This document shows, in pieces, positions 1 through 8,434 of a DNA stretch of 64,000 nucleotides (positions are counted from its first letter, which is position 1; each line of letters begins with the position of its first letter). The stretch covers positions 434,001 through 498,000 of the forward strand of contig NZ_JBNCNS010000002.1 of assembly GCF_049847105.1 (NCBI RefSeq), given 5' to 3'. The stretch comes from Gordonia sp049847105 (GTDB lineage Bacteria > Actinomycetota > Actinomycetes > Mycobacteriales > Mycobacteriaceae). A model generated the notes under the pieces. The model worked only from the letters and a program-made list of their open reading frames with translations. It had not been told where the DNA came from and ran no database searches. The translations under genes and the position numbers were made by a program.

Positions 1-581
1 GCCCAGCCGCCGCCGCCGAGACCGAGCCGGTCCAGCCATACGAAGGTGATGAGCGCTCCGGGTGGATGCCCCGACACGTGGGTGGTCCAGGAGTCCGGCT
101 GATGAGCGAGGATGCGGTCCGAGAATGTCGCGAGCACGCCCGGGATGCTGTGCACCCCTGGCACTTCCGACAGGTACTCGTCGGGGCGGACGAGGCGCCC
201 GGCGATGCCGCGCTGCCAGCCGTCGATCAGCGCCAGGCTCAGCGTCCACAGCACGGCCGTGGCCCACACGGTGAACGCGAGGGTCCTCCATCGGAGTCGA
301 GATGCCCAGCCGGGCAGCAGCATCACCGCAGCGGCGGCGATCACGACGGCGGGGATCGAGCCCGGTCCGACGTGTGGGTTCCATTGCCCCAACAGGGGTG
401 CGGCGCCGGCAAAAATCCGGCCCCGCAGCGCGTCACCCATGACGATCGGTACGACGATCGCCGCTACCACCAGTGCGATCGCCGCCGAGACCCACACGAC
501 GTCGGTGCGCACGATGCCGCGGCGGTGCACGGGTTCTCCGGCGTGCAGCGGGATGTCGGGGGGTGCCGTCGGTGACCTCAC
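1..581 (-). CDS. Polytopic membrane protein, N-terminal part (truncated by window edge)
   Basis: Open reading frame on the minus strand that continues past base 1, so only the first 193 residues are visible. It begins at a GTG (581); another in-frame GTG lies at 590 and neither has a clear Shine-Dalgarno. Hydrophobic segments lie at about residues 27-48, 77-92 and 101-119, followed by a non-membrane stretch with a GHPPG motif near residue 171. A membrane helix layout with an HPPG-type motif recalls actinobacterial GT-C-like or related uncharacterised membrane proteins, but I do not recognise a specific family. It is divergent from the glycosyltransferase operon starting at 697, with about 115 bp between them, so the two may share regulation. 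Function unknown. Confidence 0.7.
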   Translation of the reverse strand, partial: MRSPTAPPDIPLHAGEPVHRRGIVRTDVVWVSAAIALVVAAIVVPIVMGDALRGRIFAGAAPLLGQWNPHVGPGSIPAVVIAAAAVMLLPGWASRLRWRTLAFTVWATAVLWTLSLALIDGWQRGIAGRLVRPDEYLSEVPGVHSIPGVLATFSDRILAHQPDSWTTHVSGHPPGALITFVWLDRLGLGGGGW

Positions 582-696
582 ATGACCCACCGTAGGAGCA
601 CGGACGGCACGATGACAGTGGCTCGGACGCGACGTCATACTTCCGTCACCGCCCGAACCCTGTTCAGGGGCCACTACCGCTCATAGCGTGGGATTC

Positions 697-1353
697 ATGA
701 GCGATGCCGACGTATCCGTCATCATTCCCTGTCGAAACGAGCGAGGGGCGATCGTCTCTGTGCTGGAAGGGATTCCGGATGGATACGAGGTGATCGTGGT
801 GGACAACGGTTCCGCCGACGGCACGGCGGACGTGGTGGCCGAGCTCGGTGTGCGGGTGATCGCCGAGCCGCGGCCCGGATACGGAGCGGCGGTCCATGCC
901 GGAGTGCTGGCCGCGCAGGGACCGATCATCTGCACCATCGACGGGGACGGGTCGATGTCACCGGCGGAGCTGCCCGGCCTGGTCGACCGATTGGGCGCGG
1001 GGGCCGATCTGGCCGTCGGGCGTCGTCGACCCACCCGTCCCGAAGCGTGGCCTGCCCACGCGCGCGCCGGCTCCGCCGCCGTCGCGTGGTGGCTTCGTCG
1101 ACGATACGGACTGCCGGTCAACGACATCGGTCCGATGCGGGCGATCGAGCGAGAACGCCTGCTGGCGCTCGGGATCGAGGATCGGCGCTCGGGATATCCG
1201 GTCGAACTGCTGGTCCGGGCAGCACGATCTGGGCTACGGGTGTCCGAATGTGCGGTCACCTACACGCCGCGAACCGCAGGACGTTCCAAAGTGTCCGGCT
1301 CCATCGCCGGATCGATGCAGGCGGGTCGGGACTTCCTGGCGGCCTTGTCATGA
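697..1353 (+). CDS. Family 2 glycosyltransferase (DPM1-like)
   Basis: GT-A fold glycosyltransferase of about 218 residues. The N-terminus VSVIIPCRNE is the usual nucleotide-sugar binding start of family GT2, followed by VVDNGSADGT and a DGDGSM metal/nucleotide motif near residue 87. There are no C-terminal membrane helices, so it is probably cytosolic or peripheral; relatives transfer sugars from nucleotide sugars to polyprenyl phosphate or other acceptors. ATG 697 is chosen because a TAGCGT hexamer ends 7 bases upstream, the leaderless arrangement seen repeatedly in this window; GTG 688 is the alternative. First gene of a five-gene operon; its stop overlaps the next start in ATGA. Acceptor unknown. 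Confidence 0.85.
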   Translation: MSDADVSVIIPCRNERGAIVSVLEGIPDGYEVIVVDNGSADGTADVVAELGVRVIAEPRPGYGAAVHAGVLAAQGPIICTIDGDGSMSPAELPGLVDRLGAGADLAVGRRRPTRPEAWPAHARAGSAAVAWWLRRRYGLPVNDIGPMRAIERERLLALGIEDRRSGYPVELLVRAARSGLRVSECAVTYTPRTAGRSKVSGSIAGSMQAGRDFLAALS

Positions 1354-2042
1354 CAGCGTCGGCCACCCGGAACACCGACGCCGTGCTCCTCGTGGCAAAG
1401 GCGCCGATTCCGGGTGCGGCAAAGACCCGACTCATCCCGGAATTCGGTCCGCGGGCGGCCGCGGACCTCGCCGCAGCCGCACTCATCGACACCATCCGAA
1501 CGGCCTGCACGGCCGGCCCGGAGGTCATCGTCGCGATGGTCGGCGACCCGGCGCACGGTGCCCGGCACGCCGAACTCGCGGACCTGCTGCATCGCTGCAC
1601 GGTCATCGGGCAGCGCGGCGACACCTTCGGTGAGCGCCTCCGCAACGCCCATGTCGATGCGGCCGCCCTCGGCGTCGACCGGGTGCTGCAGATCGGCATG
1701 GATACACCGCAGGTGACCAGGCGCGACCTCAAGTCGGGCCTGCGTCTGTTGCGTACGGGTACTGCCGTCCTCGGGCCCGCCGTCGACGGCGGCTGGTGGG
1801 CGCTGGGCCTCGTCGGCGCCCGCGGAGCGGATGTGCTGCCCGGCGTCCCGATGTCCACCCCAGAGACCCGGGTCGGTACCGAAGGCGCGCTCCGTCGCGA
1901 CGGGCTGGTGGTGCGACCACTGCGTACCCTCGTCGATGTCGATCGGCCCGACGACGTCGCGGCGGTGGCCGGACTCTGTGTGCCGCAGAGCGCATTCGCG
2001 ATCGCAGTGCGGAAGCTCCACCCATTCGGTGTGAGCGCCTGA
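1350..2042 (+). CDS. DUF2064 / TIGR04282-like GT-A fold protein
   Basis: Protein of 230 residues with the DUF2064 signature: an N-terminal AKAPIPGAAKTRL nucleotide-binding segment (about residues 16-28), a central MDTPQV motif and an AVDGGWWALGL segment. The family is related to nucleotidyltransferases of the MobA/GT-A type; some members are annotated as arsenosugar biosynthesis glycosyltransferases. Substrate here is unknown. ATG overlaps the stop of the upstream GT2 gene by 4 bases and its own stop overlaps the methyltransferase start (TGATG), so the proteins are probably made in fixed ratio. The GT2/DUF2064 pairing suggests that this protein supplies or handles a nucleotide sugar for the neighbour (inference). 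Confidence 0.8.
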   Translation: MTASATRNTDAVLLVAKAPIPGAAKTRLIPEFGPRAAADLAAAALIDTIRTACTAGPEVIVAMVGDPAHGARHAELADLLHRCTVIGQRGDTFGERLRNAHVDAAALGVDRVLQIGMDTPQVTRRDLKSGLRLLRTGTAVLGPAVDGGWWALGLVGARGADVLPGVPMSTPETRVGTEGALRRDGLVVRPLRTLVDVDRPDDVAAVAGLCVPQSAFAIAVRKLHPFGVSA

Positions 2043-2725
2043 TGACGGCCGCGCCCGACCACGACCCGATAGGCCTGCCAGGTCCGTCCGACGTGCCACC
2101 GACCCACGATCTGATGCTGCGTGCCGATGCGTGTTTCCTCAGGCATGCCGATGGCACACTGGATCGGCTGCCGGTGTCACGGTGGCGTGGTGAGTCGACG
2201 GATCCTGGTGATCGGATGTTCGACGAGGAGCTGGTCTCACGGTGTCCGGGTACCACCATCGATCTCGGCTGCGGTCCGGGACGTTTCGTCGCAGCGCTGA
2301 CGGCCCGGGACCGGGTCGCGCTGGGCGTGGATCATTCCCGTGCGGCGGTCGCAGAGACGCGTCGTCGGGGAGCGGTCGCGCTCTGCCGCAACATCTTCGA
2401 CAGGCTTCCCGGCGAGGGGCGCTGGCAGAACGTGCTGGTGATGGACGGCAACATCGGTATCGGCGGGGACCCGACCAGGGTGTTGCAACGAGCCGCAGCG
2501 TTGATCGGGCCCGCGGGAGTGGTCCACGTGGAGCTCGATCCCGACGTGGAACACGTCGACCACCAGACCGTCCGGCTGGAGTCGGGCGGGTCGGCCGGCC
2601 CCTGGTTCCCGTGGGCGCGGCTGGGTGTCCTGGGGGTCGAGGACGCGGCGCAGCAGAGTGCACTCGAGGTCCGATCGATCCGTCGGATCGCCGAACGCGA
2701 AGTGGCGGAACTGGTCTCGCGATGA
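2042..2725 (+). CDS. Class I SAM-dependent methyltransferase
   Basis: Protein of 227 residues. Motif I is TIDLGCGPGRF (about residues 70-80), the SAM-binding glycine loop, followed by an acidic loop at GVDHSRAAV. The C-terminal half is poorly conserved, ending in an arginine-rich helix. Third gene of the operon, joined by overlapping stop/start codons on both sides (TGATG before, ATGA after), so it is translationally coupled. The substrate cannot be read from the sequence; a product of the adjacent glycosyltransferases is the obvious candidate (inference). Confidence 0.8.
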   Translation: MTAAPDHDPIGLPGPSDVPPTHDLMLRADACFLRHADGTLDRLPVSRWRGESTDPGDRMFDEELVSRCPGTTIDLGCGPGRFVAALTARDRVALGVDHSRAAVAETRRRGAVALCRNIFDRLPGEGRWQNVLVMDGNIGIGGDPTRVLQRAAALIGPAGVVHVELDPDVEHVDHQTVRLESGGSAGPWFPWARLGVLGVEDAAQQSALEVRSIRRIAEREVAELVSR

Positions 2726-3855
2726 TCCCGGCGGTCGAGGCGGACGAAGCGGAAGACGAACGGCGATCTCTCGCCACTCGCGTGGGACTCGCACTGGCCA
2801 CCTGCTTTGCCATTTGTTTCGTCACCGGGCTGGTGAGCCACTGGATTCAGCATCCGCCGGAATGGTTCGCCTGGCGGTCGACGCCGGTGTGGCTGTACCG
2901 CACCACGCAGGGCGTTCACGTCTTGTCCGGCATCGCGGCGATCCCGCTGCTGCTGATCAAACTCGGCGTGGTCTATCGCAAGCTCTTCGAGCGACCTCTG
3001 ATCGGATCTCCGGTGCGTCTCGTCGAGCGGCTGTCGATCGCGGTGCTGGTGTCGGCGAGTATCTTCCAGCTCCTGACGGGCCTGCTCAACATCGCCCAGT
3101 GGTATCCGTGGCGCTTCTTCTTCACGACGACCCACCACGCGATGGCCTACATCGTGATCGGTGCGCTGCTCGTGCATATCGCGGTGAAGCTGCCGATCAT
3201 CCGTGTCGCACTCGGTGAGGCGGAGACGAAACAGGCGAAGGACGACAACGACCGACGCAGGCTCGGCGGCCTCGACCGTCGCACGGTCCTGCTGGGGGCC
3301 GGCGGCGCCGTCGCGGTGGCGGTCGTTGCCTTCGCCGGGCAGACCGTGCCGGCACTCCGGCGCGTCGCGGTGTTCGCGCCCCGCAGCGGGGCCGGTCCGC
3401 AGGGACTGCCGGTGAATCGCACCGCCGAACAGGCGCAGGTGGCCATGGCCGCCACCTCCGACTCCTATCGTCTCGCGGCATCCGGCCCGGTCGGTGACGT
3501 CTCCTGGGATCTGGCCGCTCTCCGCGCCCTGCCGCAACACACGGTGTCACTGCCGATCACCTGCGTCGAGGGCTGGAGCGCGGACGCGGTGTGGACGGGG
3601 GTGCGCCTACGCGACCTGGTCCAGGTGGTCGGCGGAACCGTCGGCGCGCCGGTGCGGGTGATCTCGCTGGAACGAGGACCGTACGCGGTCAGCACGGTGC
3701 CGTCCTCCCACGCGGCCGATCCCCGCACACTGCTCGCCCTGCGCCTGCACGGAGACGATCTCGACATCGACCACGGCTTCCCGGTCCGGCTCATCGCCCC
3801 GAACCTGCCCGGGGTCATGCAGACGAAATGGGTCGCCAAGATCGAGGTGTCGTGA
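2722..3855 (+). CDS. Membrane-anchored molybdopterin-dependent oxidoreductase
   Basis: Protein of 377 residues in two parts. Residues 1-205 hold about five hydrophobic segments (roughly 21-40, 66-82, 104-122, 137-157, 188-206) with several histidines (H40, H66, H138, H139, H152) that could ligate heme as in cytochrome b561-like domains. The last helix is preceded by DRRT, reminiscent of a Tat signal anchor. Residues 215-377 are a sulfite-oxidase/YedY-type molybdopterin domain; Cys281 in TCVEGW is the expected molybdenum ligand. The fusion would put the Mo domain outside the membrane with electrons passing through the anchor (inference). Start ATG overlaps the upstream stop; next gene overlaps by one base. 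Substrate unknown. Confidence 0.82.
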   Translation: MIPAVEADEAEDERRSLATRVGLALATCFAICFVTGLVSHWIQHPPEWFAWRSTPVWLYRTTQGVHVLSGIAAIPLLLIKLGVVYRKLFERPLIGSPVRLVERLSIAVLVSASIFQLLTGLLNIAQWYPWRFFFTTTHHAMAYIVIGALLVHIAVKLPIIRVALGEAETKQAKDDNDRRRLGGLDRRTVLLGAGGAVAVAVVAFAGQTVPALRRVAVFAPRSGAGPQGLPVNRTAEQAQVAMAATSDSYRLAASGPVGDVSWDLAALRALPQHTVSLPITCVEGWSADAVWTGVRLRDLVQVVGGTVGAPVRVISLERGPYAVSTVPSSHAADPRTLLALRLHGDDLDIDHGFPVRLIAPNLPGVMQTKWVAKIEVS

Positions 3856-4280
3856 TGGTGATGCAGATGTTCCGGATCGGTCTGGTGCTGACCGGGTGCG
3901 TGCTCGTCGTCCGCGGGCTGATGTTGATCTGGTCGTTCTCCTCAGGCGACCAACTCTCGATCGTGCTGTGGCTGGCGGCCGGCCTCCTGGCCCACGACCT
4001 GGTCTTCGCGCCGCTGTGCCTGCTGGTCGCCGCGATCACGCGCCGCGCACTCCCACCCGCGTGGTGCACTCCCGTGTTGCTCGCGCTCGCGTATACGAAC
4101 CTGCTGGTCCTGCTCGCCTTACCGGTGCTCGCACCACGTCCGGCGGGCGAGCGGCCGGACAATTCGACAATCCTCGACCGTCCGTTCGGATGGGGCCTGA
4201 CCATCGCGATCCTGCTGGTCTGGGCGATTCTCGGCGTCGTGATGGTGGCCTCGGCACGCCGTCGTCGAGCGTCGATGTGA
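3855..4280 (+). CDS. Small polytopic membrane protein, operon tail
   Basis: Protein of 141 residues with four likely membrane segments (about residues 7-23, 36-58, 70-88 and 112-131) and a basic C-terminus. No recognised domain. ATG 3855 shares a base with the stop of the molybdopterin oxidoreductase; a second in-frame ATG at 3861 is possible. It is the last gene of the overlapping operon and may be a partner subunit or assembly factor for the membrane oxidoreductase, which is inferred from position only. Confidence 0.65.
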   Translation: MVMQMFRIGLVLTGCVLVVRGLMLIWSFSSGDQLSIVLWLAAGLLAHDLVFAPLCLLVAAITRRALPPAWCTPVLLALAYTNLLVLLALPVLAPRPAGERPDNSTILDRPFGWGLTIAILLVWAILGVVMVASARRRRASM

Positions 4281-4337
4281 CGCCGGTGCCCGCACTCTTG
4301 CGGACAGGATTTCCTCGGGTGGCGGCGTGGTGCGACC

Positions 4338-4958
4338 ATGGGTGCCGTGGAGATCACCACCAAGGAGCAACTGCGCGGGATAGTCGGCCATCCGCACGAA
4401 ACCGTCGTGACCAAGGTCCGGCAGTCGCTGCATGAGGTCCACATCGACTGGCTGGCGGCGACCCCGATCGTGTTCCTCGCGACGTCGGATGCGGTCGGTG
4501 GACTCGATGTGTCCCCGAAGGGCGATCCACCCGGCAAGGTGGTGCATGTCATCGACGAGACGCGGATCGCCATCCCGGAACGTCCCGGCAACCGGCGGGT
4601 CGACGGCTACCTCAACATCCTGCAGAATCCGCACATCGGGACGATCGCGGTGATCCCGGGCCGTGGGGACACGCTGCGGATCAACGGCTCGGCCCGGATC
4701 GTCGACGACGGCGACTACTTCGACCGGCTCGCGGTCAAGGGGCGCCGGCCGATCCTGGCCGTCGAGATCGACATCGACGAGGTCTTCTTCCACTGCTCCA
4801 AGGCGTTCCTGCGCTCGGATCTCTGGCGTCCCGACACGTGGCGACCGGAGGCACTCCCCAGCACGGCGAAGATCACCAAGACGCTGATGCCGGAGCTCGA
4901 CGAGGCAGAGCTCGAAGAGGGGTTCGCGGAGGCCAATTTCCGCAAGTGGCTGTACTGA
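4338..4958 (+). CDS. PPOX-type FMN-dependent flavoprotein (MSMEG_1061-like)
   Basis: Protein of 206 residues with a pyridoxamine 5'-phosphate oxidase-like split barrel. FLATSDAVGGLDVSPKGD (about residues 47-64) and IPERPGNRRVDG are the FMN-binding stretches of the MSMEG_1061-type subfamily. The C-terminal part carries CSKAFLRSDLW. Such enzymes usually reduce small molecules with FMN or F420; the substrate here is unknown. ATG 4338 is used; GTG 4347 in the same frame is an alternative. It stands alone between the molybdopterin operon and a DUF2630 gene. Confidence 0.85.
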   Translation: MGAVEITTKEQLRGIVGHPHETVVTKVRQSLHEVHIDWLAATPIVFLATSDAVGGLDVSPKGDPPGKVVHVIDETRIAIPERPGNRRVDGYLNILQNPHIGTIAVIPGRGDTLRINGSARIVDDGDYFDRLAVKGRRPILAVEIDIDEVFFHCSKAFLRSDLWRPDTWRPEALPSTAKITKTLMPELDEAELEEGFAEANFRKWLY

Positions 4959-5087
4959 TCCATGAGCATTGCGTCCTCGTCCCCCGACTGTGGCCTCATC
5001 GCCGGGTCCCCGATCCGGCGTAAAGGCCACCACCGACCCCTCACCTGATCTCACGCCTCCGGCGGTGGGCCGGACTACCGTGGTGCC

Positions 5088-5336
5088 ATGGCCACCGACA
5101 AGTCGATCCATGGGCACATCACCGATCTGATCGCCGAGGAGCGCGACCTGCGCGACAGGATGGGGCGGGGTGAGATCTCCCGCGACGAAGAGAACAGTCG
5201 GCTCCGCGAGGTCGAGGTCTCGCTCGACCAGTGCTGGGATCTGCTGCGTCAGCGGCAGGCCAAGCGCGATGCCGGCGCCGACCCCGACGACGCCTCGGTC
5301 CGGCCCGCCGACACCGTCGAGAAGTACCTGGACTGA
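5088..5336 (+). CDS. DUF2630 family protein
   Basis: Small acidic protein of 82 residues matching the DUF2630 pattern: an N-terminal IHGHITDLIAEERDLRD helix, then an EVEVSLDQCWDLLRQRQA helix and a disordered acidic tail ending in VEKYLD. Predicted as two long helices, possibly a coiled coil; no enzyme motif. A TACCGT hexamer ends 6 bases before the ATG, so the transcript is probably leaderless. Function of the family is unknown. Confidence 0.85.
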   Translation: MATDKSIHGHITDLIAEERDLRDRMGRGEISRDEENSRLREVEVSLDQCWDLLRQRQAKRDAGADPDDASVRPADTVEKYLD

Positions 5337-5480
5337 CCACTGTCCGTCGCCGCATCCGCCGACGACGGCCACGTCTGCCGAAGCCGGAATCAACGTCGCA
5401 GCAACGGCCACATGGCTACGCTCGTAGCGATGTGCGGCACCGCCGGTGTGACGCACGGTGTGTGAGTGAGAGGGGCGACG

Positions 5481-7361
5481 ATGGGTCGATACAGCGAAGC
5501 GTTCGCACAGGCGAGCGATGACCGGGAGGGCTTCTGGCTGGCGGCGTCGCAGGGCGTCGATTGGGTGTCACCGCCCACCCAGGCGCTCGACGATTCCGCT
5601 GCACCGTTCTATCGCTGGTTTCCCGACGCGACGTTGAATACGTCCTACAACGCGCTGGATCGTCACGTCGAGGCCGGATACGGTGACCGCATCGCGCTCA
5701 TCTGGGATTCGGCCATGATCGGTGAGACCCGGACGTTCAGCTACGCCGAACTGCTCGACGAGGTGTCCCGGTTCGCCGGAGTGCTCGCGTCGAACGGCGT
5801 GGTCGCGGGTGATCGGGTGGTGATCTACATGCCCATGATCCCAGAGGCCGCGATCGCGATGCTCGCCTGTGCCCGGATCGGGGCGGTGCACTCAGTGGTG
5901 TTCGGCGGCTTCGCGGCGCCCGAGCTGGCGAGCCGCATCGACGATGCAGAACCTGTCGCGATCGTCACGGCGTCCGGCGGCCTGGAACCAGGCCGAACGG
6001 TGCCGTACCTGCCGATGGTGGCTCGGGCCGTCGAACTGGCCTCGTCTCCGCCGACGACGGTCGTCGTCAAGGATCGGCCCGAGATCACCGGCAGCGCAGT
6101 CGATCACGAGGGCTGGCTCGACTGGGACACGACGATGGCCGATGCGCGCCCGGTGGGTCCGGCGACGGTGGCCGCGACAGACCCGCTCTACATCCTGTAC
6201 ACGTCGGGAACCACCGGGAAGCCGAAGGGAGTGGTCCGCGACAACGGCGGTCACGCCGTCGCGCTCACCTGGTCCATGGGCAACATCTACGGTATCGAGC
6301 CGGGCGACGTGTGGTGGACGGCGTCGGACGTCGGCTGGGTGGTCGGGCACTCCTATATCGTCTACGGGCCGTTGTTGATCGGCGCGACGACCGTGATGTA
6401 CGAGGGCAAGCCGGTGGGGACACCCGACGCGGGGGCGTTCTGGCGGGTCATCGCCGATCATGGTGTCCGCGCGCTGTTCACCGCACCGACGGCTATCCGC
6501 GCCATCCGCAAGGCGGATCCCGACGCGGCCGAACTCGCGCAGTACGACACATCCTCTCTGCGAACACTGTTCGCAGCAGGCGAGCGGCTGGATCCGGACA
6601 CCTTCGGGTGGGCCACCCGGGTGCTCGGGGTTCCCGTCGTCGACCATTGGTGGCAGACGGAGACGGGTTGGGCGATCGCGGCGAATCTCCGTGGGCTGGA
6701 ACCGATGCCGCTGAAAGCCGGATCTCCGACAGTGCCGGTGCCGGGCTACCGCATCGGGGTCGTCGATGCCGAGGGCACTCGGCTCGGGGCGGGGGAGGAG
6801 GGCAACATCGTCATCGAACTGCCGCTTCCGCCTGGCACGCTGGCCGGTCTGTGGCACGACGAGGAGCGATTCCGCGCGTCGTATCTGTCCGCGTTCGAGG
6901 GTTATTACCTGACAGGTGATTCCGGCTATGTGGATGCCGACGGCTACGTCTTTGTGCTCGGGCGCTCCGACGACGTCATCAATGTCGCCGGACATCGCCT
7001 GTCCACCGGCAGTATCGAGGCGGTCGTCGCGTCCCACCCGGCGGTCGCGGAGTGCGCGGTGATCGGCATCCACGACGACCTCAAGGGGCAGCGTCCGAGC
7101 GGTTACGTGGTCCTCAAGGCGGGAGTCGAGATCGAACCGGACACGTTGCGGGACGAACTGGTCGCCATGGTGCGTGACGAGATCGGCGCCGTCGCCACCT
7201 TCCGCGACGTCACGGTCGTGCCGGCCCTGCCGAAGACCCGGTCGGGCAAGATCCTGCGCAAGACGATGCGTCAGATCGCCGACCACGAGGATTACACGGT
7301 GCCCTCGACCATCGAGGATGCCGACGTGCTGGCGGATCTGGCGAAGCAACTGGGCGACTGA
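5481..7361 (+). CDS. prpE: Propionyl-CoA/acetyl-CoA synthetase family (PrpE-like)
   Basis: Acyl-CoA synthetase of 626 residues, the usual length for PrpE/Acs. The AMP-binding motif YTSGTTGKPKG lies near residue 243, and WWQTETGW (about 394) and YLTGDSGYVDADGY (about 479) are the adenylation signatures. The C-terminal RSGKILRK contains the catalytic lysine that is acetylated in this family. It activates short-chain acids (propionate or acetate) with ATP and CoA; PrpE rather than Acs is suggested by the SMGNIYG and YRWFPDATLN stretches. ATG 5481 has a good site (GAGAGGGG) upstream. No methylcitrate-cycle genes lie nearby, so propionyl-CoA would be handled elsewhere. Confidence 0.85.
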   Translation: MGRYSEAFAQASDDREGFWLAASQGVDWVSPPTQALDDSAAPFYRWFPDATLNTSYNALDRHVEAGYGDRIALIWDSAMIGETRTFSYAELLDEVSRFAGVLASNGVVAGDRVVIYMPMIPEAAIAMLACARIGAVHSVVFGGFAAPELASRIDDAEPVAIVTASGGLEPGRTVPYLPMVARAVELASSPPTTVVVKDRPEITGSAVDHEGWLDWDTTMADARPVGPATVAATDPLYILYTSGTTGKPKGVVRDNGGHAVALTWSMGNIYGIEPGDVWWTASDVGWVVGHSYIVYGPLLIGATTVMYEGKPVGTPDAGAFWRVIADHGVRALFTAPTAIRAIRKADPDAAELAQYDTSSLRTLFAAGERLDPDTFGWATRVLGVPVVDHWWQTETGWAIAANLRGLEPMPLKAGSPTVPVPGYRIGVVDAEGTRLGAGEEGNIVIELPLPPGTLAGLWHDEERFRASYLSAFEGYYLTGDSGYVDADGYVFVLGRSDDVINVAGHRLSTGSIEAVVASHPAVAECAVIGIHDDLKGQRPSGYVVLKAGVEIEPDTLRDELVAMVRDEIGAVATFRDVTVVPALPKTRSGKILRKTMRQIADHEDYTVPSTIEDADVLADLAKQLGD

Positions 7362-7411
7362 GGGCGATGCCGGCGGCGATACGGCATTCGGCAGCGGGTA
7401 TAGGGTGTCGA

Positions 7412-7489
7412 TGGGTGATGGATCTCGCCCGGGTTGACGGCCACAGCTGTCTATGCCCGAACCGCCGTTCTCGGCTGATGGTTCCTGTT
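7412..7489 (+). ncRNA. Fluoride riboswitch (crcB motif)
   Basis: The leader of the crcB pair carries the conserved parts of the fluoride aptamer: GGGTGATGG paired through a short ATCT loop with CGCCC (7413-7430), then ACCGCC (7461-7466) and the conserved GGCTGATGGTTCCTG (7473-7487). These match the crcB RNA consensus in order and spacing, and the downstream gene is the expected fluoride channel. About 25 bases separate the aptamer from the ATG at 7514, so control could be at translation initiation. Fluoride binding would switch on expression (known for the family). Confidence 0.88.
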
Positions 7490-7513
7490 CCGGTCGACGG
7501 ATAGGGCTGCTGC

Positions 7514-8014
7514 ATGGGTTCAGACCATTCCGCGGATCGTCCAGATCGGGACGATCCGCACACCGAGCTCCCCACCGATCCCGACGCGGTTCGCCCGTTA
7601 CACCTGCGCATGGACGCGCTTGCCTGGGTCTTTGCCGGTGGTATGGCAGGCACCGGTTTGCGCTACGGGGTCGAGCAGTGGTTGCCGGCGGAGGGGACCG
7701 GGTGGCCGTGGGGCACGTTCCTGGTCAACCTGCTCGGTGCGTTCCTCCTCGGTGCGCTACTGGAAGGTCTTGTCCGCGCCGGTGACGACGACGGATGGCG
7801 TCGCCGCACGCGGCTCCTGGCAGGTACCGGGTTCTGCGGTTCCTTCACCACTTACAGCAGTTTCGCACTCGAGGCGTCGCTGATCACGCACCGCGGCGCG
7901 CCACTGGTCGCCTTCGGGTACGGGGTGACGACCGTGATCGTCGGGCTCTGCTGCGCATGGCTCGGTATCGCGGCGGCGGGCGCACTGTTGCGTCGGGGCG
8001 GTGAGGTGTCGTGA
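7514..8014 (+). CDS. crcB: Fluoride ion channel CrcB/Fluc, first subunit
   Basis: Protein of 166 residues, longer than usual because of a charged N-terminal extension of about 35 residues rich in D, P and R. Four membrane helices follow. GTGFCGSFTTYSSF (about residues 112-125) is the Fluc signature holding the central pore residues. CrcB proteins export toxic fluoride down its gradient. Preceded by a fluoride riboswitch and overlapping the second crcB gene by 4 bases, so the two are co-translated and may form a heterodimer, as in other Gram-positive paired Fluc genes (known), though that is not shown here. Confidence 0.92.
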   Translation: MGSDHSADRPDRDDPHTELPTDPDAVRPLHLRMDALAWVFAGGMAGTGLRYGVEQWLPAEGTGWPWGTFLVNLLGAFLLGALLEGLVRAGDDDGWRRRTRLLAGTGFCGSFTTYSSFALEASLITHRGAPLVAFGYGVTTVIVGLCCAWLGIAAAGALLRRGGEVS

Positions 8015-8394
8015 CCGTCGTCGCGGTGATGCTTGCCGGCGCCCTGGGGGCGGTTGCCCGTTTCGTCCTGGACGGTGCGATCAAACACGGTGCGATCAAA
8101 CAATGGCGGCCGACGACCTTCCCCTGGGCGACGTTCGCCATCAACGTCAGCGGCTCGCTGCTGCTGGGCTTCTTGGCCGGTCTGGTCATGTTCCATACCG
8201 CTCCGGCGGGGTGGCAGACGATAGTGGGGACCGGATTCTGCGGTGGCTACACGACTTTCAGCACCGCGAGTTTCGAGACTGTCCGACTGGCAGAGCAGCG
8301 CCGGACGATGTCGGCGGCGGTGTACGCGATCGGGTCGCTGCTCGTGAGTTCGTTGGCATGCGGATTGGGGCTGGTGCTGGCATGGGCGATCTGA
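8011..8394 (+). CDS. crcB: Fluoride ion channel CrcB/Fluc, second subunit
   Basis: Protein of 127 residues with four membrane helices and the Fluc motif GTGFCGGYTTFSTASFE (about residues 72-88). GTG start lies inside the end of the first crcB gene (GTGA overlap). The loop after the first helix contains a repeated GAIK, encoded by a perfect 15-bp tandem duplication (8073-8102), which lengthens the loop by five residues. Expected partner of the preceding subunit in fluoride export under riboswitch control. Confidence 0.92.
   Translation: MTVVAVMLAGALGAVARFVLDGAIKHGAIKQWRPTTFPWATFAINVSGSLLLGFLAGLVMFHTAPAGWQTIVGTGFCGGYTTFSTASFETVRLAEQRRTMSAAVYAIGSLLVSSLACGLGLVLAWAI
8073..8102 (+). repeat. Perfect 15-bp tandem duplication inside crcB
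   Basis: The unit CGGTGCGATCAAACA occurs twice head to tail with no mismatch. It keeps the frame and adds five residues (a second GAIK) to the cytosolic/periplasmic loop between the first two helices. Perfect identity suggests a recent replication slippage event, or a mapping artefact. Confidence 0.9.
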
Positions 8395-8434
8395 CAGCTC
8401 GGCGCGGCGCGCCGAACGGGCGAAAGGCTTTGTG

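Noticed and set aside
2332..3540. 400-codon frame on the minus strand opposite the methyltransferase and molybdopterin genes
   Set aside because: Rich in Arg/His/Gln with no motif, while the plus strand holds recognisable SAM and molybdopterin domains.
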